Source: Alphaproteobacteria bacterium | GTDB taxonomy: Bacteria > Pseudomonadota > Alphaproteobacteria > CALKHQ01 | Assembly (NCBI GenBank): GCA_041396705.1 | Contig: JAWKYB010000002.1 | Location: 496,001 to 560,000 of the forward strand | Direction of reading: 5' to 3' | DNA: 64,000 bases | Shown here: in pieces, positions 42,029 to 50,398 of the stretch | Layout of the letters: every line of letters begins with the position of its first letter | How positions within the stretch are numbered: the first letter of the stretch is position 1 | Notes under the pieces: generated by a model | Told to the model about the DNA's origin: nothing | Database searches by the model: none | The model's input: only the letters and a program-made list of their open reading frames with translations | Position numbers and translations under genes: made by a program

Positions 42029-42556
42029 ATGCGAACGGGACGGCGAATTCGGGGGATGGCCGCGGCCGCAGGCCTGCTTGCGCTGGCTGCCGGCTCGGCC
42101 CTGGCCCAGGACGACGACGGGCGCGGCTGGTGGGGCATGATGCACGGCACGCCGTGCTTCGACATGACCGGGCCCGGCATGATGGCCCAGGGCTGGGGCC
42201 CGGGCGGCATGCAGGGCCCGAGCGGGATGGGCTGGGGCCCAGGCGGCTGGTCGCCGGGCGGCTGGGGGCCGCAGGGCTGGGGCGGCCCGATGATGAGCAA
42301 CGGCATGATCGCGCCCGGCATGGGTCCGCAGGGCTGGGGCCGGCTCAGCGTGCTGCCGCGGGCGCTGAGCGTCGACGACGTGCGCTCGATCATGGGCTTC
42401 CGGGTCGCCTGGATGATGAACCCGAACCTGAAGGTCGGCCGGGTCGAGGAACAGGACGGCGGCATCATCGTGGTCGAGATCGTGACCCAGGACGATTCCC
42501 TGGTCAGCCGCTTTGCCGTCAGCGCGCTGACCGGGGATATCCGCCCGATGCCGTAG
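42029..42556 (+). CDS. Secreted Met/Gly/Trp-rich protein
   Basis: The 175-residue product has a signal peptide (cleavage near SALA/QD). Residues about 33-105 are low in complexity, built from GWGPGGM/GPQGWGGPMM-like units with many Met, Gly, Trp and Pro. A folded C-terminal part follows (LSVDDVRSIMGFRVAWMMNP, GIIVVEIVTQDDSLV). Met-rich periplasmic stretches often bind copper; here this is a guess. AAGGGGG precedes the ATG. Confidence 0.7.
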   Translation: MRTGRRIRGMAAAAGLLALAAGSALAQDDDGRGWWGMMHGTPCFDMTGPGMMAQGWGPGGMQGPSGMGWGPGGWSPGGWGPQGWGGPMMSNGMIAPGMGPQGWGRLSVLPRALSVDDVRSIMGFRVAWMMNPNLKVGRVEEQDGGIIVVEIVTQDDSLVSRFAVSALTGDIRPMP

Positions 42557-42874
42557 GCCGCGCCGGCCGGGCGGCCGGAACAACGCGGTTTCCTTTCGTT
42601 CCGATTTGCCGTAGAAGGGCGCTCCCCGTCCGGCCGCCGGAGTCGGTCGGGCACGGGTGCGCCCCGCGGCGCATTGCGCCCAAGCAACGACGCAGCCAAG
42701 CAACGACAGGGAGGGCCCTTCACGGTGGATATGCGACGCACCTGAGCGGTGGCGTCTGGCAGAATCGACCGGAGGAGCGGCCCTTGCGCCGGCCCTTCGT
42801 CCAGCCACGCGTCACCCGACCGGGCCCGCACGGGCCCTTTCCGAGACGTTCCGATCCGTGGCCGAGGCGAAGCG
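42557..42874. other. Intergenic region, 318 bases
   Basis: No convincing gene is seen between the Met-rich protein and the ABC exporter. A 10-base direct repeat (aagcaacgac) occurs twice, 16 bases apart, near 42683-42710. A GGGAGGG-like box near 42709 is not followed by a plausible start. Confidence 0.4.
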
Positions 42875-44716
42875 ATGTTGCGCTGGATTGAATCCCTCTA
42901 CGAACCCGTTCCCGACGGCCCGATCCTGCGGCCGCCCACCGGTCTGTTTCGCTTCTACTGGGCGTTCGTGCGCCAGTTCAAGCTGGGCTTCGCCGCCATC
43001 CTGGTGCTGGGCCTGGCCGGCGCGCTGATCGAGGTGGCGCTGTTCGCCTTCGTCGGCGAGCTGGTCGACCTGCTGGAGGCGGCCGGCGACGGCCGCACCC
43101 TGTGGGACACGCATGGCGACACGCTGCTTTGGATGGGCTTCGTCGCGCTGATCGCGCGGCCGGTGGTGTTCGGCCTGCACGCCATGACCATCAACCAGGT
43201 GGTGGCGCCCAACCTCAACGCGCGGGCCCGCTGGCAGACCCATCGCTATGTGCTGCGCCAGTCGATGGGCTTCTTCCAGAACGACTTCGCCGGGCGCATC
43301 GCCAACCGGGTGATGCAGACCGCCGCCTCGATCCGCGAGTCGGTGGTGGAGATCACCAACGCGCTGTGGTTCGTGATCGTCTACGCGGTCGCGGCGATGG
43401 TGCTGTTCTTCCAGATCGACCCGCCGCTGGTGATCCCGCTGCTGGTGTGGATCGTGCTCTACGTCGTCAAGCTCATCTATTTCGTGCCGCGCATCCGCGC
43501 GCGCTCGCAGACCCAGTCCGAGGCGCGGTCGTCGCTGATGGGCCGCATCGTCGACAGCTACACCAACATGGCGACGGTCAAGCTGTTCTCGCACACCGAC
43601 CGCGAGGACGAGTACGGCCGCGAGGGCATCCGCGACCACACCGCCAAGCTGCAGCGCCAGATGTGGGCGATCACCGCGATGCAGTTCGCGCTGTGGTCGA
43701 TCAACGGCGTGCTGATCGTCGGCACCGCCGGGCTGGCGCTGTGGCTGTGGGCCGACGGCGGCGTGTCGCTGGGTGCGATCGCGCTGGCCACCGGGCTGGT
43801 CATCCGCATCAACAACCTCAGCGGCTGGATCATGTGGGTGGTGACCGGCATCTTCGAGGCGATCGGCACGGTGCAGGACGGCATGACCTCGATCACGCCG
43901 GCGCTGGGCGTGGTCGACCGGCCGGACGCTGCGCCGCTGGCGGTCGACCGCGGCGCGATCCGCTACGAGCACATCCGCTTCCACTACGGCAAGGACGGCG
44001 GCGTCATCGACGACCTGTCGCTGGCGATCGCGCCGGGCGAGAAGGTCGGCGTGGTCGGCCGCTCCGGCGCCGGCAAGTCGACCCTGGTCAACCTGCTGCT
44101 GCGCTTCCACGACCTGGAGGGCGGCCGCATCCTGATCGACGGCCAGGACATCGCGGCGGTGACCCAGGACAGCCTGCGCGCCCAGATCGGCATGGTGTCG
44201 CAGGACACCTCGCTGCTGCACCGGTCCATCGCCGACAACATCGGCTACGGCCTGCTGGCCGCCGACCAGGACGCCATCGTCGCGGCGGCGGCCAAGGCGC
44301 AGGCCGACGGCTTCATCCCCGACCTGGTCGACAGCAAGGGCCGCACCGGCTATGCGGCCGAGGTCGGCGAGCGCGGGGTCAAGCTCAGCGGCGGCCAGCG
44401 CCAGCGCATCGCCATTGCGCGGGTGCTGCTGAAGAACGCGCCGATCCTGATCCTGGACGAGGCGACATCGGCGCTGGATTCCGAGGTCGAGGCGGCGATC
44501 CAGGAGCAGCTCTACGCCCTGATGGCCGGCAAGACGGTGATCGCGATCGCACACCGGCTGTCGACCATCGCGGCGATGGACCGGCTGGTGGTGATGGACA
44601 AAGGCCGCATCGTCGAGGACGGCAGCCACGACGCGCTGCTGCGCCAGGGCGGGCTCTACGCCCAGCTCTGGTCGCGGCAGTCGGGCGGTTTCATCGCGCG
44701 CGATTCGGCCGCCTGA
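42875..44716 (+). CDS. ABC exporter, fused membrane and ATPase domains
   Basis: The 613-residue half-transporter of the MsbA/multidrug type has an N-terminal six-helix domain (about 25-330), then an ATPase domain with Walker A VGRSGAGKST, Q-loop GMVSQDTSLLH, signature KLSGGQRQR, Walker B LILDEATSALD and H-loop IAHRLST. All motifs are intact, so a homodimer would be active. Substrate unknown. The ATG at 42875 gives MLRWIESLYEPVPD. A terminator follows at once, so it is a single-gene unit. Confidence 0.93.
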   Translation: MLRWIESLYEPVPDGPILRPPTGLFRFYWAFVRQFKLGFAAILVLGLAGALIEVALFAFVGELVDLLEAAGDGRTLWDTHGDTLLWMGFVALIARPVVFGLHAMTINQVVAPNLNARARWQTHRYVLRQSMGFFQNDFAGRIANRVMQTAASIRESVVEITNALWFVIVYAVAAMVLFFQIDPPLVIPLLVWIVLYVVKLIYFVPRIRARSQTQSEARSSLMGRIVDSYTNMATVKLFSHTDREDEYGREGIRDHTAKLQRQMWAITAMQFALWSINGVLIVGTAGLALWLWADGGVSLGAIALATGLVIRINNLSGWIMWVVTGIFEAIGTVQDGMTSITPALGVVDRPDAAPLAVDRGAIRYEHIRFHYGKDGGVIDDLSLAIAPGEKVGVVGRSGAGKSTLVNLLLRFHDLEGGRILIDGQDIAAVTQDSLRAQIGMVSQDTSLLHRSIADNIGYGLLAADQDAIVAAAAKAQADGFIPDLVDSKGRTGYAAEVGERGVKLSGGQRQRIAIARVLLKNAPILILDEATSALDSEVEAAIQEQLYALMAGKTVIAIAHRLSTIAAMDRLVVMDKGRIVEDGSHDALLRQGGLYAQLWSRQSGGFIARDSAA

Positions 44717-44718
44717 GG

Positions 44719-44739
44719 CGTCGGCGGGCCGGCGTTTTT
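44719..44739 (+). terminator. Rho-independent terminator behind the ABC exporter
   Basis: A six-pair stem (cgtcgg/ccggcg, one G-T pair) with loop CGGG begins two bases after the stop and is followed directly by TTTTT. Confidence 0.65.
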
Positions 44740-44857
44740 CCGGTGCGTATGCGTACGGCGCGGGGAACCTTTCGGCACGATTGGACTTGCAAAATGGTGC
44801 GGCCCTGGCATTGCTAGGGCTCGACACCCCCGAAGCCACCCCAGCTGATCGCGTGCC

Positions 44858-46420
44858 ATGAAAATTGCCGTCTTGAAGGAACGCCGCGCCGACGAGCGCC
44901 GCGTCGCCGCCTCGCCGGAAACGGTGAAGAAGTTCGTCGCGCTGGGCGCCGAGGTCGCGGTCGAGGCCGGGGCCGGCGCGGCCGCCGGCATGACCGACGC
45001 GGCCTATGCCGAGGCCGGCGCCGCCGTGGCGAAGACCGCGAAGGAGGCGGCGGCCGGTGCCGACGTGGTGCTGAAGGTCCGCGCGCCGCTGGCCAAGGGC
45101 GAGGACGGCGCGGCGGAGGACGAGCTGGCGCCGGTCAAGTCGGGCGCGGTGCTGGTCGGCCTGCTCGACCCGCACGCCAACCCGGGCCGGCTGGCCGACT
45201 ATGCCAAGGCCGGCGTCACCGCCTTCTCGCTGGAGCTGCTGCCGCGCATCACCCGCGCCCAGTCGATGGACGTGCTGTCGTCGCAGGCCAACCTGGCCGG
45301 CTACAAGGCGGTGCTGGAGGCGGCGAACCTGTCCAAGGCGTTCCCGCTGATGATGACCGCGGCCGGCACGGTCGCGCCGGCGCGCGTGTTCGTGCTCGGC
45401 GCCGGCGTCGCCGGCCTGCAGGCGATCGCCACCGCCAAGCGGCTCGGCGCCGTGGTCTCCGCCACCGACGTGCGCCCGGCGGCGAAGGAGCAGGTGCAGA
45501 GCCTGGGCGGCACCTTCGTCATGGTCGAGAACGAGGAGACCCGGCAGGCCGAGACCGCCGGCGGCTACGCCAAGGAAATGTCGGACGACTACAAGCGCCA
45601 GCAGGCGGCGCTGGTGCGCGAGACCCTGAAGAAGCAGGACGTGGCGATCACCACCGCGCTGATCCCCGGCCGCCGGGCGCCGGTGCTGATCACCGCCGAC
45701 ATGGTGGCGGAGATGAAGCCGGGCGCGGTGATCGTCGACCTCGCCGTCGAGCAGGGCGGCAACGTCGAGGGCTCGAAGCCGGGCGAGGTGGTGACCACGG
45801 CCAACGGCGTGCTGATCGTCGGCCACCGCAACATGCCGGCGCGGCTGCCCAGCGACACCAGCGCGCTCTATGCCCGCAACCTGCTGAATTTCCTGACGCC
45901 GCTGATCGACAAGGACAAGAAGGCGGTGGTGATCAACCACGAGGAGCAGATCGTGGCCGCCACCTGCCTGACCGACGACGGCGCGGTGGTGCACGCGGCC
46001 TTCGCGCCGCAGGCGAAGCCGTCGGCGCCGGTGAAGGCGGCCAAGGCCGAGAAGCCGGCGGCTGCCGAGGCGAAGTCCGAAGCCAAGGCCGAGGACAAGG
46101 CGCCGGCGCAGAGCAACGGCGCCGCCGCGGCCGCCAAGGCGAAGCCCGCCGCCAGGCCGAAGAAGGCGCCCGCCGCCGCCAAGGCCGCTTCGGCCAAGCC
46201 GGCGAGCGCGGCGGCCAAGCCGCCTGCAAAGAAACCGGCGGCACGCAAGCCCGCGGCGAAGAAGCAGGGCGCCCCGAAAGCGGCTGAGGCCAAAGCGGCT
46301 GAGGCCAAAGCGGCTGAGGCCAAGGCGACCGAGACCAGGCCGGCTGCGGACAAGCCCGCCGCGCCGGCACCGGACGCCCCCAAGCCCGACGGCGCCGACG
46401 GCGCCAAGAACGAGGGTTGA
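44858..46420 (+). CDS. pntAA: NAD(P) transhydrogenase subunit alpha part 1, with long basic tail
   Basis: This is the NAD(H)-binding domain I of the proton-pumping transhydrogenase. Residues 1-386 are a normal PntAA (MKIAVLKERRADERRVAASPETV, VFVLGAGVAGLQAIATAKRLGA, GHRNMPARLPSDTSALYARN). Residues about 387-520 are an added tail of Ala, Lys, Pro and Glu, histone-H1-like, including three AKAAE-type repeats. The usual length is about 380. It is first in pntAA-pntAB-pntB, four bases before pntAB. The tail may be a flexible linker to the membrane part; that is inferred. Confidence 0.94.
   Translation: MKIAVLKERRADERRVAASPETVKKFVALGAEVAVEAGAGAAAGMTDAAYAEAGAAVAKTAKEAAAGADVVLKVRAPLAKGEDGAAEDELAPVKSGAVLVGLLDPHANPGRLADYAKAGVTAFSLELLPRITRAQSMDVLSSQANLAGYKAVLEAANLSKAFPLMMTAAGTVAPARVFVLGAGVAGLQAIATAKRLGAVVSATDVRPAAKEQVQSLGGTFVMVENEETRQAETAGGYAKEMSDDYKRQQAALVRETLKKQDVAITTALIPGRRAPVLITADMVAEMKPGAVIVDLAVEQGGNVEGSKPGEVVTTANGVLIVGHRNMPARLPSDTSALYARNLLNFLTPLIDKDKKAVVINHEEQIVAATCLTDDGAVVHAAFAPQAKPSAPVKAAKAEKPAAAEAKSEAKAEDKAPAQSNGAAAAAKAKPAARPKKAPAAAKAASAKPASAAAKPPAKKPAARKPAAKKQGAPKAAEAKAAEAKAAEAKATETRPAADKPAAPAPDAPKPDGADGAKNEG
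46277..46321 (+). repeat. Three 15-bp in-frame tandem repeats inside pntAA
   Basis: The unit aaagcggctgaggcc occurs three times in perfect tandem, encoding KAAEA each time. A fourth, diverged copy follows. The identity at DNA level points to recent slippage expansion. Confidence 0.9.
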
Positions 46421-46423
46421 GCG

Positions 46424-46978
46424 ATGGATGACACACCGCAGACCGACCAGCAGGCGCCCGACGGCGCCGCGGACGCCGCCACCGGTGCCGATGCCGCCCA
46501 GGGTGCGGACGCCGCGGCGGCTGGTGCGGCGGGCGACGGCAGCGCCACGCTGCTGGACCAGGCGCGCGATGCGGCACAGGGCTTGATGGACGGTGCGGCG
46601 CAGGCCGGACAGGGCGGCGACGCGGTCGCGGCCGCGACCGCCACGCCGCCGATGGACGGGTCGACCATCGCGTCGATCGTCGAATCCGCCCACGGCAGCG
46701 CCTTCCTGTCGCTGCTGGCCGTGTTCGTGCTGGCGGTGTTCGTCGGCTATTACGTGGTCTGGCACGTCACCCCGGCGCTGCACTCGCCGTTGATGGCGGT
46801 GACCAACGCGATCTCGTCGGTGATCATCGTCGGCGCGCTGATCGCCGCCGGCACCGCGACCGACAGCATCTCCACGGTTTTCGGCTTCCTTGCCGTCGTG
46901 CTGGCGTCGGTCAACATCTTCGGCGGCTTCCTGGTCACCCGCAGGATGCTGGCGATGTTCAAGAAGAAAGCCCGCTAG
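46424..46978 (+). CDS. pntAB: NAD(P) transhydrogenase subunit alpha part 2, with Ala-rich N-terminus
   Basis: This is the membrane part of the alpha subunit. Three helices (about 93-113, 122-142 and 147-170) carry the family sequence ITNAIS-like MAVTNAISSVIIVGALIAA. The first 80 residues are an added Ala/Asp/Gly-rich acidic stretch absent from most homologues (usual length about 100-140; here 184). It starts four bases after pntAA. The acidic stretch may contact the basic tail of PntAA. Confidence 0.93.
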   Translation: MDDTPQTDQQAPDGAADAATGADAAQGADAAAAGAAGDGSATLLDQARDAAQGLMDGAAQAGQGGDAVAAATATPPMDGSTIASIVESAHGSAFLSLLAVFVLAVFVGYYVVWHVTPALHSPLMAVTNAISSVIIVGALIAAGTATDSISTVFGFLAVVLASVNIFGGFLVTRRMLAMFKKKAR

Positions 46979-47017
46979 CCGGCGCACCCCAGCGCAGCCG
47001 TCGTCAAGGAGGGGCCT

Positions 47018-48409
47018 GTGGCCGTCGATACCTTCTCCGCCCTCATGTACCTGATCGCCGCGATCTGCTTCATCATGGCGCTGCGCGGCCTGTCGTCGCC
47101 GGAAAGCGCGCGCAAGGGCAACATCTACGGCATGGCCGGCATGACCATCGCCGTGTTGACCACGGTGTTCGGCCCGCACGTGCACAATCTGTGGTGGATC
47201 GTTCCGGGCATCGCCATCGGCGGCGGCATCGGCTACGTCATCGCCAACAAGATCCAGATGACCGCGCTGCCGCAGCTGGTGGCCGCATTCCACAGCCTGG
47301 TCGGCCTCGCCGCCGTGTTCGTCGCGCTGGCGGCGTTCTACTCGCCGGAGGAGTTCGGCATCGGCAGCGACGGCAACATTGCCGGCCTCAGCCTGGTCGA
47401 GATGTCGATCGGCGCCGCCGTCGGCGCCTTCACCTTCACCGGCTCGATCATCGCCTTCGGCAAGCTGCAGGGCATCATCTCCGGCAAGCCGCTGGTGTTC
47501 CCGCTCCAGCACATGGTCAACCTCGGCCTCGGCCTGCTTCTGATCCTGCTGGTCGTGCTCTTCGCGATCTGGGAGCCGGGGATCCTGCTGTGGCTGATCA
47601 TCCTGCTGGCTTTCGCGCTGGGCGTGCTGATGATCGTGCCGATCGGCGGTGCCGACATGCCGGTGGTGATCTCGATGCTGAACAGCTATTCCGGCTGGGC
47701 AGCCTGCGGCATCGGCTTCACCCTCGGCAACTCGCTGCTGATCATCACCGGCGCGCTGGTCGGCTCGTCCGGCGCCATCCTCAGCTACATCATGTGCAAG
47801 GGGATGAACCGGTCGTTCTTCAACGTCATCCTCGGCGGCTTCGGCGGCGAGACCGCGGCGGCGGTGGCCGGCATCGAGGACCGCACGGTCAAGCAGGGCA
47901 GCGCCGAGGATGCGGCCTTCCTGATGCAGAACGCGGCCTCGGTGGTGATCGTGCCCGGCTACGGCATGGCGGTGGCCCAGGCCCAGCACGCGCTGCGCGA
48001 GATGGCCGACATCCTGAAGAAGGAAGGCGTCAAGGTCTCCTACGCCATCCACCCTGTCGCCGGCCGCATGCCCGGCCACATGAACGTGCTGCTGGCCGAG
48101 GCCAACGTGCCCTATGACGAGGTGTTCGAGCTGGAGGACATCAACCGCGACTTCCCGCAGACCGACGTCGCCTTCGTCATCGGCGCCAACGACGTGACCA
48201 ACCCGGCCGCCAAGACCGACCCGTCGAGCCCGATCTTCGGCATGCCGGTGCTGGACGTCGAGCGGGCGAAGACGGTGCTGTTCATCAAGCGGTCGCTGGC
48301 CTCGGGCTATGCCGGCGTCGACAACCCGCTGTTCTACCGCGACAACACCATGATGCTGTTCGCCGACGCCAAGAAGATGGTCGAGGATATCGTCAAGGCG
48401 ATGGAATAG
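47018..48409 (+). CDS. pntB: NAD(P) transhydrogenase subunit beta
   Basis: The 463-residue product starts at GTG with AAGGAGGGG seven bases upstream. Eight or nine membrane helices come first (residues 1-260), including the conserved GGADMPVVISMLNSYSGWAA. The NADP(H)-binding domain III follows, with VIVPGYGMAVAQAQHALREM, HPVAGRMPGHMNVLLAEANVPYD and FVIGANDVTNPAA. It couples hydride transfer from NADH to NADP+ with proton flow. The motifs are complete. Confidence 0.97.
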   Translation: MAVDTFSALMYLIAAICFIMALRGLSSPESARKGNIYGMAGMTIAVLTTVFGPHVHNLWWIVPGIAIGGGIGYVIANKIQMTALPQLVAAFHSLVGLAAVFVALAAFYSPEEFGIGSDGNIAGLSLVEMSIGAAVGAFTFTGSIIAFGKLQGIISGKPLVFPLQHMVNLGLGLLLILLVVLFAIWEPGILLWLIILLAFALGVLMIVPIGGADMPVVISMLNSYSGWAACGIGFTLGNSLLIITGALVGSSGAILSYIMCKGMNRSFFNVILGGFGGETAAAVAGIEDRTVKQGSAEDAAFLMQNAASVVIVPGYGMAVAQAQHALREMADILKKEGVKVSYAIHPVAGRMPGHMNVLLAEANVPYDEVFELEDINRDFPQTDVAFVIGANDVTNPAAKTDPSSPIFGMPVLDVERAKTVLFIKRSLASGYAGVDNPLFYRDNTMMLFADAKKMVEDIVKAME

Positions 48410-48518
48410 CGGACGCACGCCGCTGGGCGAGCCCGCCGCCGAACCGCCCGCCGCGCCGCCGGTCGCCATCGCGCCGGCGCCGGCCGGGTTCGACCGCTAT
48501 CCCGACCTGCTCGCCCTG

Positions 48519-48932
48519 GTGCGGCGCGCCTTCGCCGCGCATGTCGGCCGCATCGACCCGCCGTCGTCGGCGATGCGCGCGACGGCCGACAGCCTGCGCG
48601 CGATAGCGGAGGCCGGCACGCTGCTGCTGGCGACGGCGGCGGACGGCACGCTCGCCGGCTGCGTGTTCGGCACCCCGCAGGGCTCCGACCTCTATCTCGG
48701 CAAGCTGGCCGTCGACCCGGCCTGGCAGGGCCGCGGCATCGGCGCGCGGCTGGTGACGGCGCTGGCCGACCACGCGCGTGCCGCCGGCTTCGCCCGGGTG
48801 ACGCTGGGCGTCCGGCTGGCGCTGGTCGAGAACATCGCCCTGTTCGCCGGCCTCGGCTTCGTCCGGACCGGCGTGCAGTGCCACCCCGGCTTCGACACCC
48901 CGACCTCGCAGGACATGGTGCTGGTGCTGTAG
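48519..48932 (+). CDS. GNAT-family N-acetyltransferase
   Basis: The acetyl-CoA binding core is LGKLAVDPAWQGRGIGARLVTALADHA, followed by VTLGVRLALVENIALFAGLGFVRTG and a C-terminal strand ending SQDMVLVL. The annotated GTG start at 48519 gives 137 residues but cuts off the first strand of the fold. The same frame is open upstream to the end of pntB (PAPAGFDRYPDLLA...) without a normal start codon, so the true start may be a rare codon such as CTG at 48423. The substrate is unknown. Confidence 0.8.
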   Translation: MRRAFAAHVGRIDPPSSAMRATADSLRAIAEAGTLLLATAADGTLAGCVFGTPQGSDLYLGKLAVDPAWQGRGIGARLVTALADHARAAGFARVTLGVRLALVENIALFAGLGFVRTGVQCHPGFDTPTSQDMVLVL

Positions 48933-48938
48933 CGCCGC

Positions 48939-49565
48939 TCAGGCCGGCAGCGGTGCGGCGCGCAGGCGTGCGTTCTCGGCCCGCAGCCGGTCCAGTTCGG
49001 CGCGCAGCGGTGCGATCTCCGCCTCGATCTCGGCCAGCGTCAGCCGCGGCACGATGTGCTGCGGGCAGTTCCAGTCGAAGGCGGCGACGTCGATCACCAC
49101 CGCGCGCTCCGGCCGGGCGCGATAGTCGGGGTCGTGCAGCCGCGCCACCAGCGCCGGGTCGTCCGCCGCTTCGACCAGCCGGGCACGGCCCCAGATCTTC
49201 AGCCGGCGGCGGGCGCGCTGGTCGACCAGGATCAGCGCGATGCGGTCGTTGCCGGCCAGGTTGCCGACGCTGAGATACTGGCGGTTGCCGCGGAAATCGG
49301 CATAGGCCAGCGTGCGGGCGTCGATCGCCTTCAGGAATCCGGCCGGCCCGCCGCGGAACTGCACATAGGGCCAGCCGTCGGACGACACGGTGGCCTGGAA
49401 GAAGCCGTCGCGCGCCGCGATGAAGGCGGCCTCGCGTTCGGTCAGCAGGCTGGCCTCGTCCAGGTCCGGCTGCAGGAACGCGGCATACTGGTCGGCGGAG
49501 CCCATCCGCCGCTGCGCCGCCAGCACGGCGGGGGTGAAGGCGATCTCGGCGAAGGCGCGGGCCAT
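48939..49565 (-). CDS. Pyridoxamine 5'-phosphate oxidase-family FMN-binding protein
   Basis: The 208-residue protein has the split-barrel flavin fold: GFFQATVSSDGWPYVQFRGGP, the strand LAYADFRGNRQYLSVGNLAGNDRIALILVD, and RLKIWGRARLVE. The last 40 residues form a coiled-coil-like helix (LAEIEAEIAPLRAELDRLRAE). Members include flavin oxidoreductases of unknown substrate. It converges on the GNAT gene with six bases between stops. Confidence 0.9.
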   Translation of the reverse strand: MARAFAEIAFTPAVLAAQRRMGSADQYAAFLQPDLDEASLLTEREAAFIAARDGFFQATVSSDGWPYVQFRGGPAGFLKAIDARTLAYADFRGNRQYLSVGNLAGNDRIALILVDQRARRRLKIWGRARLVEAADDPALVARLHDPDYRARPERAVVIDVAAFDWNCPQHIVPRLTLAEIEAEIAPLRAELDRLRAENARLRAAPLPA

Positions 49566-49693
49566 CGGAACCTCCCTGCCGGGCCGCGGAATGCGGCCCG
49601 CGTCGGGGATATCGCCGTTTCAGCCGGCGATAGGAATAGGCCGTCCGGTCAAGACATTATTTCAGTGCATGCAATAATCGCCGCGGCGGCCGC

Positions 49694-50332
49694 TCAGCGC
49701 TGGGCGGCGAGCCAGGCCGCCATCGCCGCGAAGGTGGAGGCGACCAGATAGCGCTGGGCGACGGCGAGGCCGGGCAACCGGCTCAGCGGCCGGCGCAAGC
49801 GGGCGGCGAGCAGCGCCACCGCCAGCAGGAACAGCCCGCCGGCGGCGATGAAGGCGGCGGAGAGCAGCGCGACGGTCTCGGCATAGGCGGCGGTACCGCT
49901 CGGCACGAACGGCGGCAGGAAGGCGATGAAGAACACCGCGATCTTCGGGTTCAGGATGTTGGTCAGCACCGCCTGGCGATAGACCGCGCCCAGCCGCGGC
50001 GGCGGCGCCGGCCCCGCCGTGCCGGCGACAGGCCGGTGCGCGCCGCGGTCGCGCAGCGCACGCCAGGCCAGCCACAGCAGGTAGGCGATGCCGGCATAGC
50101 GGATCGCGTCGTAGGCCAGCGGCGCGTGGGCGAACAGGCTGGACAGGCCAAGCACGGCGGCGGCGGCGTGCACCACCAGCCCGCTGACGATCCCGCCGGC
50201 GGCGACGACTCCGGCCAGCCGGCCGTCCCGGAGTGCGCGCATGATCACCAGCAACATGTCCGGTCCCGGCGCGGTGATCACCACGGCGGAGGCGGCGGCG
50301 AAGGCAAGCCAGGTCTCGGGCGGCAGGGTCAT
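49694..50332 (-). CDS. LysE/RhtB-family amino acid exporter
   Basis: The 212-residue membrane protein has about six hydrophobic segments and the family signature VVITAPGPDMLLVIMRALRDGRLAGVVAAGGIV near the N-terminus, then NILNPKIAVFFIAFLPPFV in the middle. LysE/RhtB proteins export amino acids or related compounds. It lies downstream of the BepA-like gene's 3' end in the same direction, 66 bases away. Substrate unknown. Confidence 0.92.
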   Translation of the reverse strand: MTLPPETWLAFAAASAVVITAPGPDMLLVIMRALRDGRLAGVVAAGGIVSGLVVHAAAAVLGLSSLFAHAPLAYDAIRYAGIAYLLWLAWRALRDRGAHRPVAGTAGPAPPPRLGAVYRQAVLTNILNPKIAVFFIAFLPPFVPSGTAAYAETVALLSAAFIAAGGLFLLAVALLAARLRRPLSRLPGLAVAQRYLVASTFAAMAAWLAAQR

Positions 50333-50398
50333 TTCGGGTCCGGCGCGGGCGGCCCGTCGGCCGCGGCGGCGTCCGCATAGCAGCGCCGGCGCGGCGGT

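Noticed and set aside
42683..42710. The twice-occurring aagcaacgac as a regulatory direct repeat.
   Set aside because: Only two copies occur, no symmetric site is formed, and the adjacent gene has no linked regulator.
42812..48469. A continuous open frame of nearly 1900 codons on the minus strand.
   Set aside because: It is antisense to the ABC exporter and pnt genes, which have complete family motifs. Its translation is biased to His, Arg, Gln and Asp, as expected for the opposite strand of GC-rich genes.
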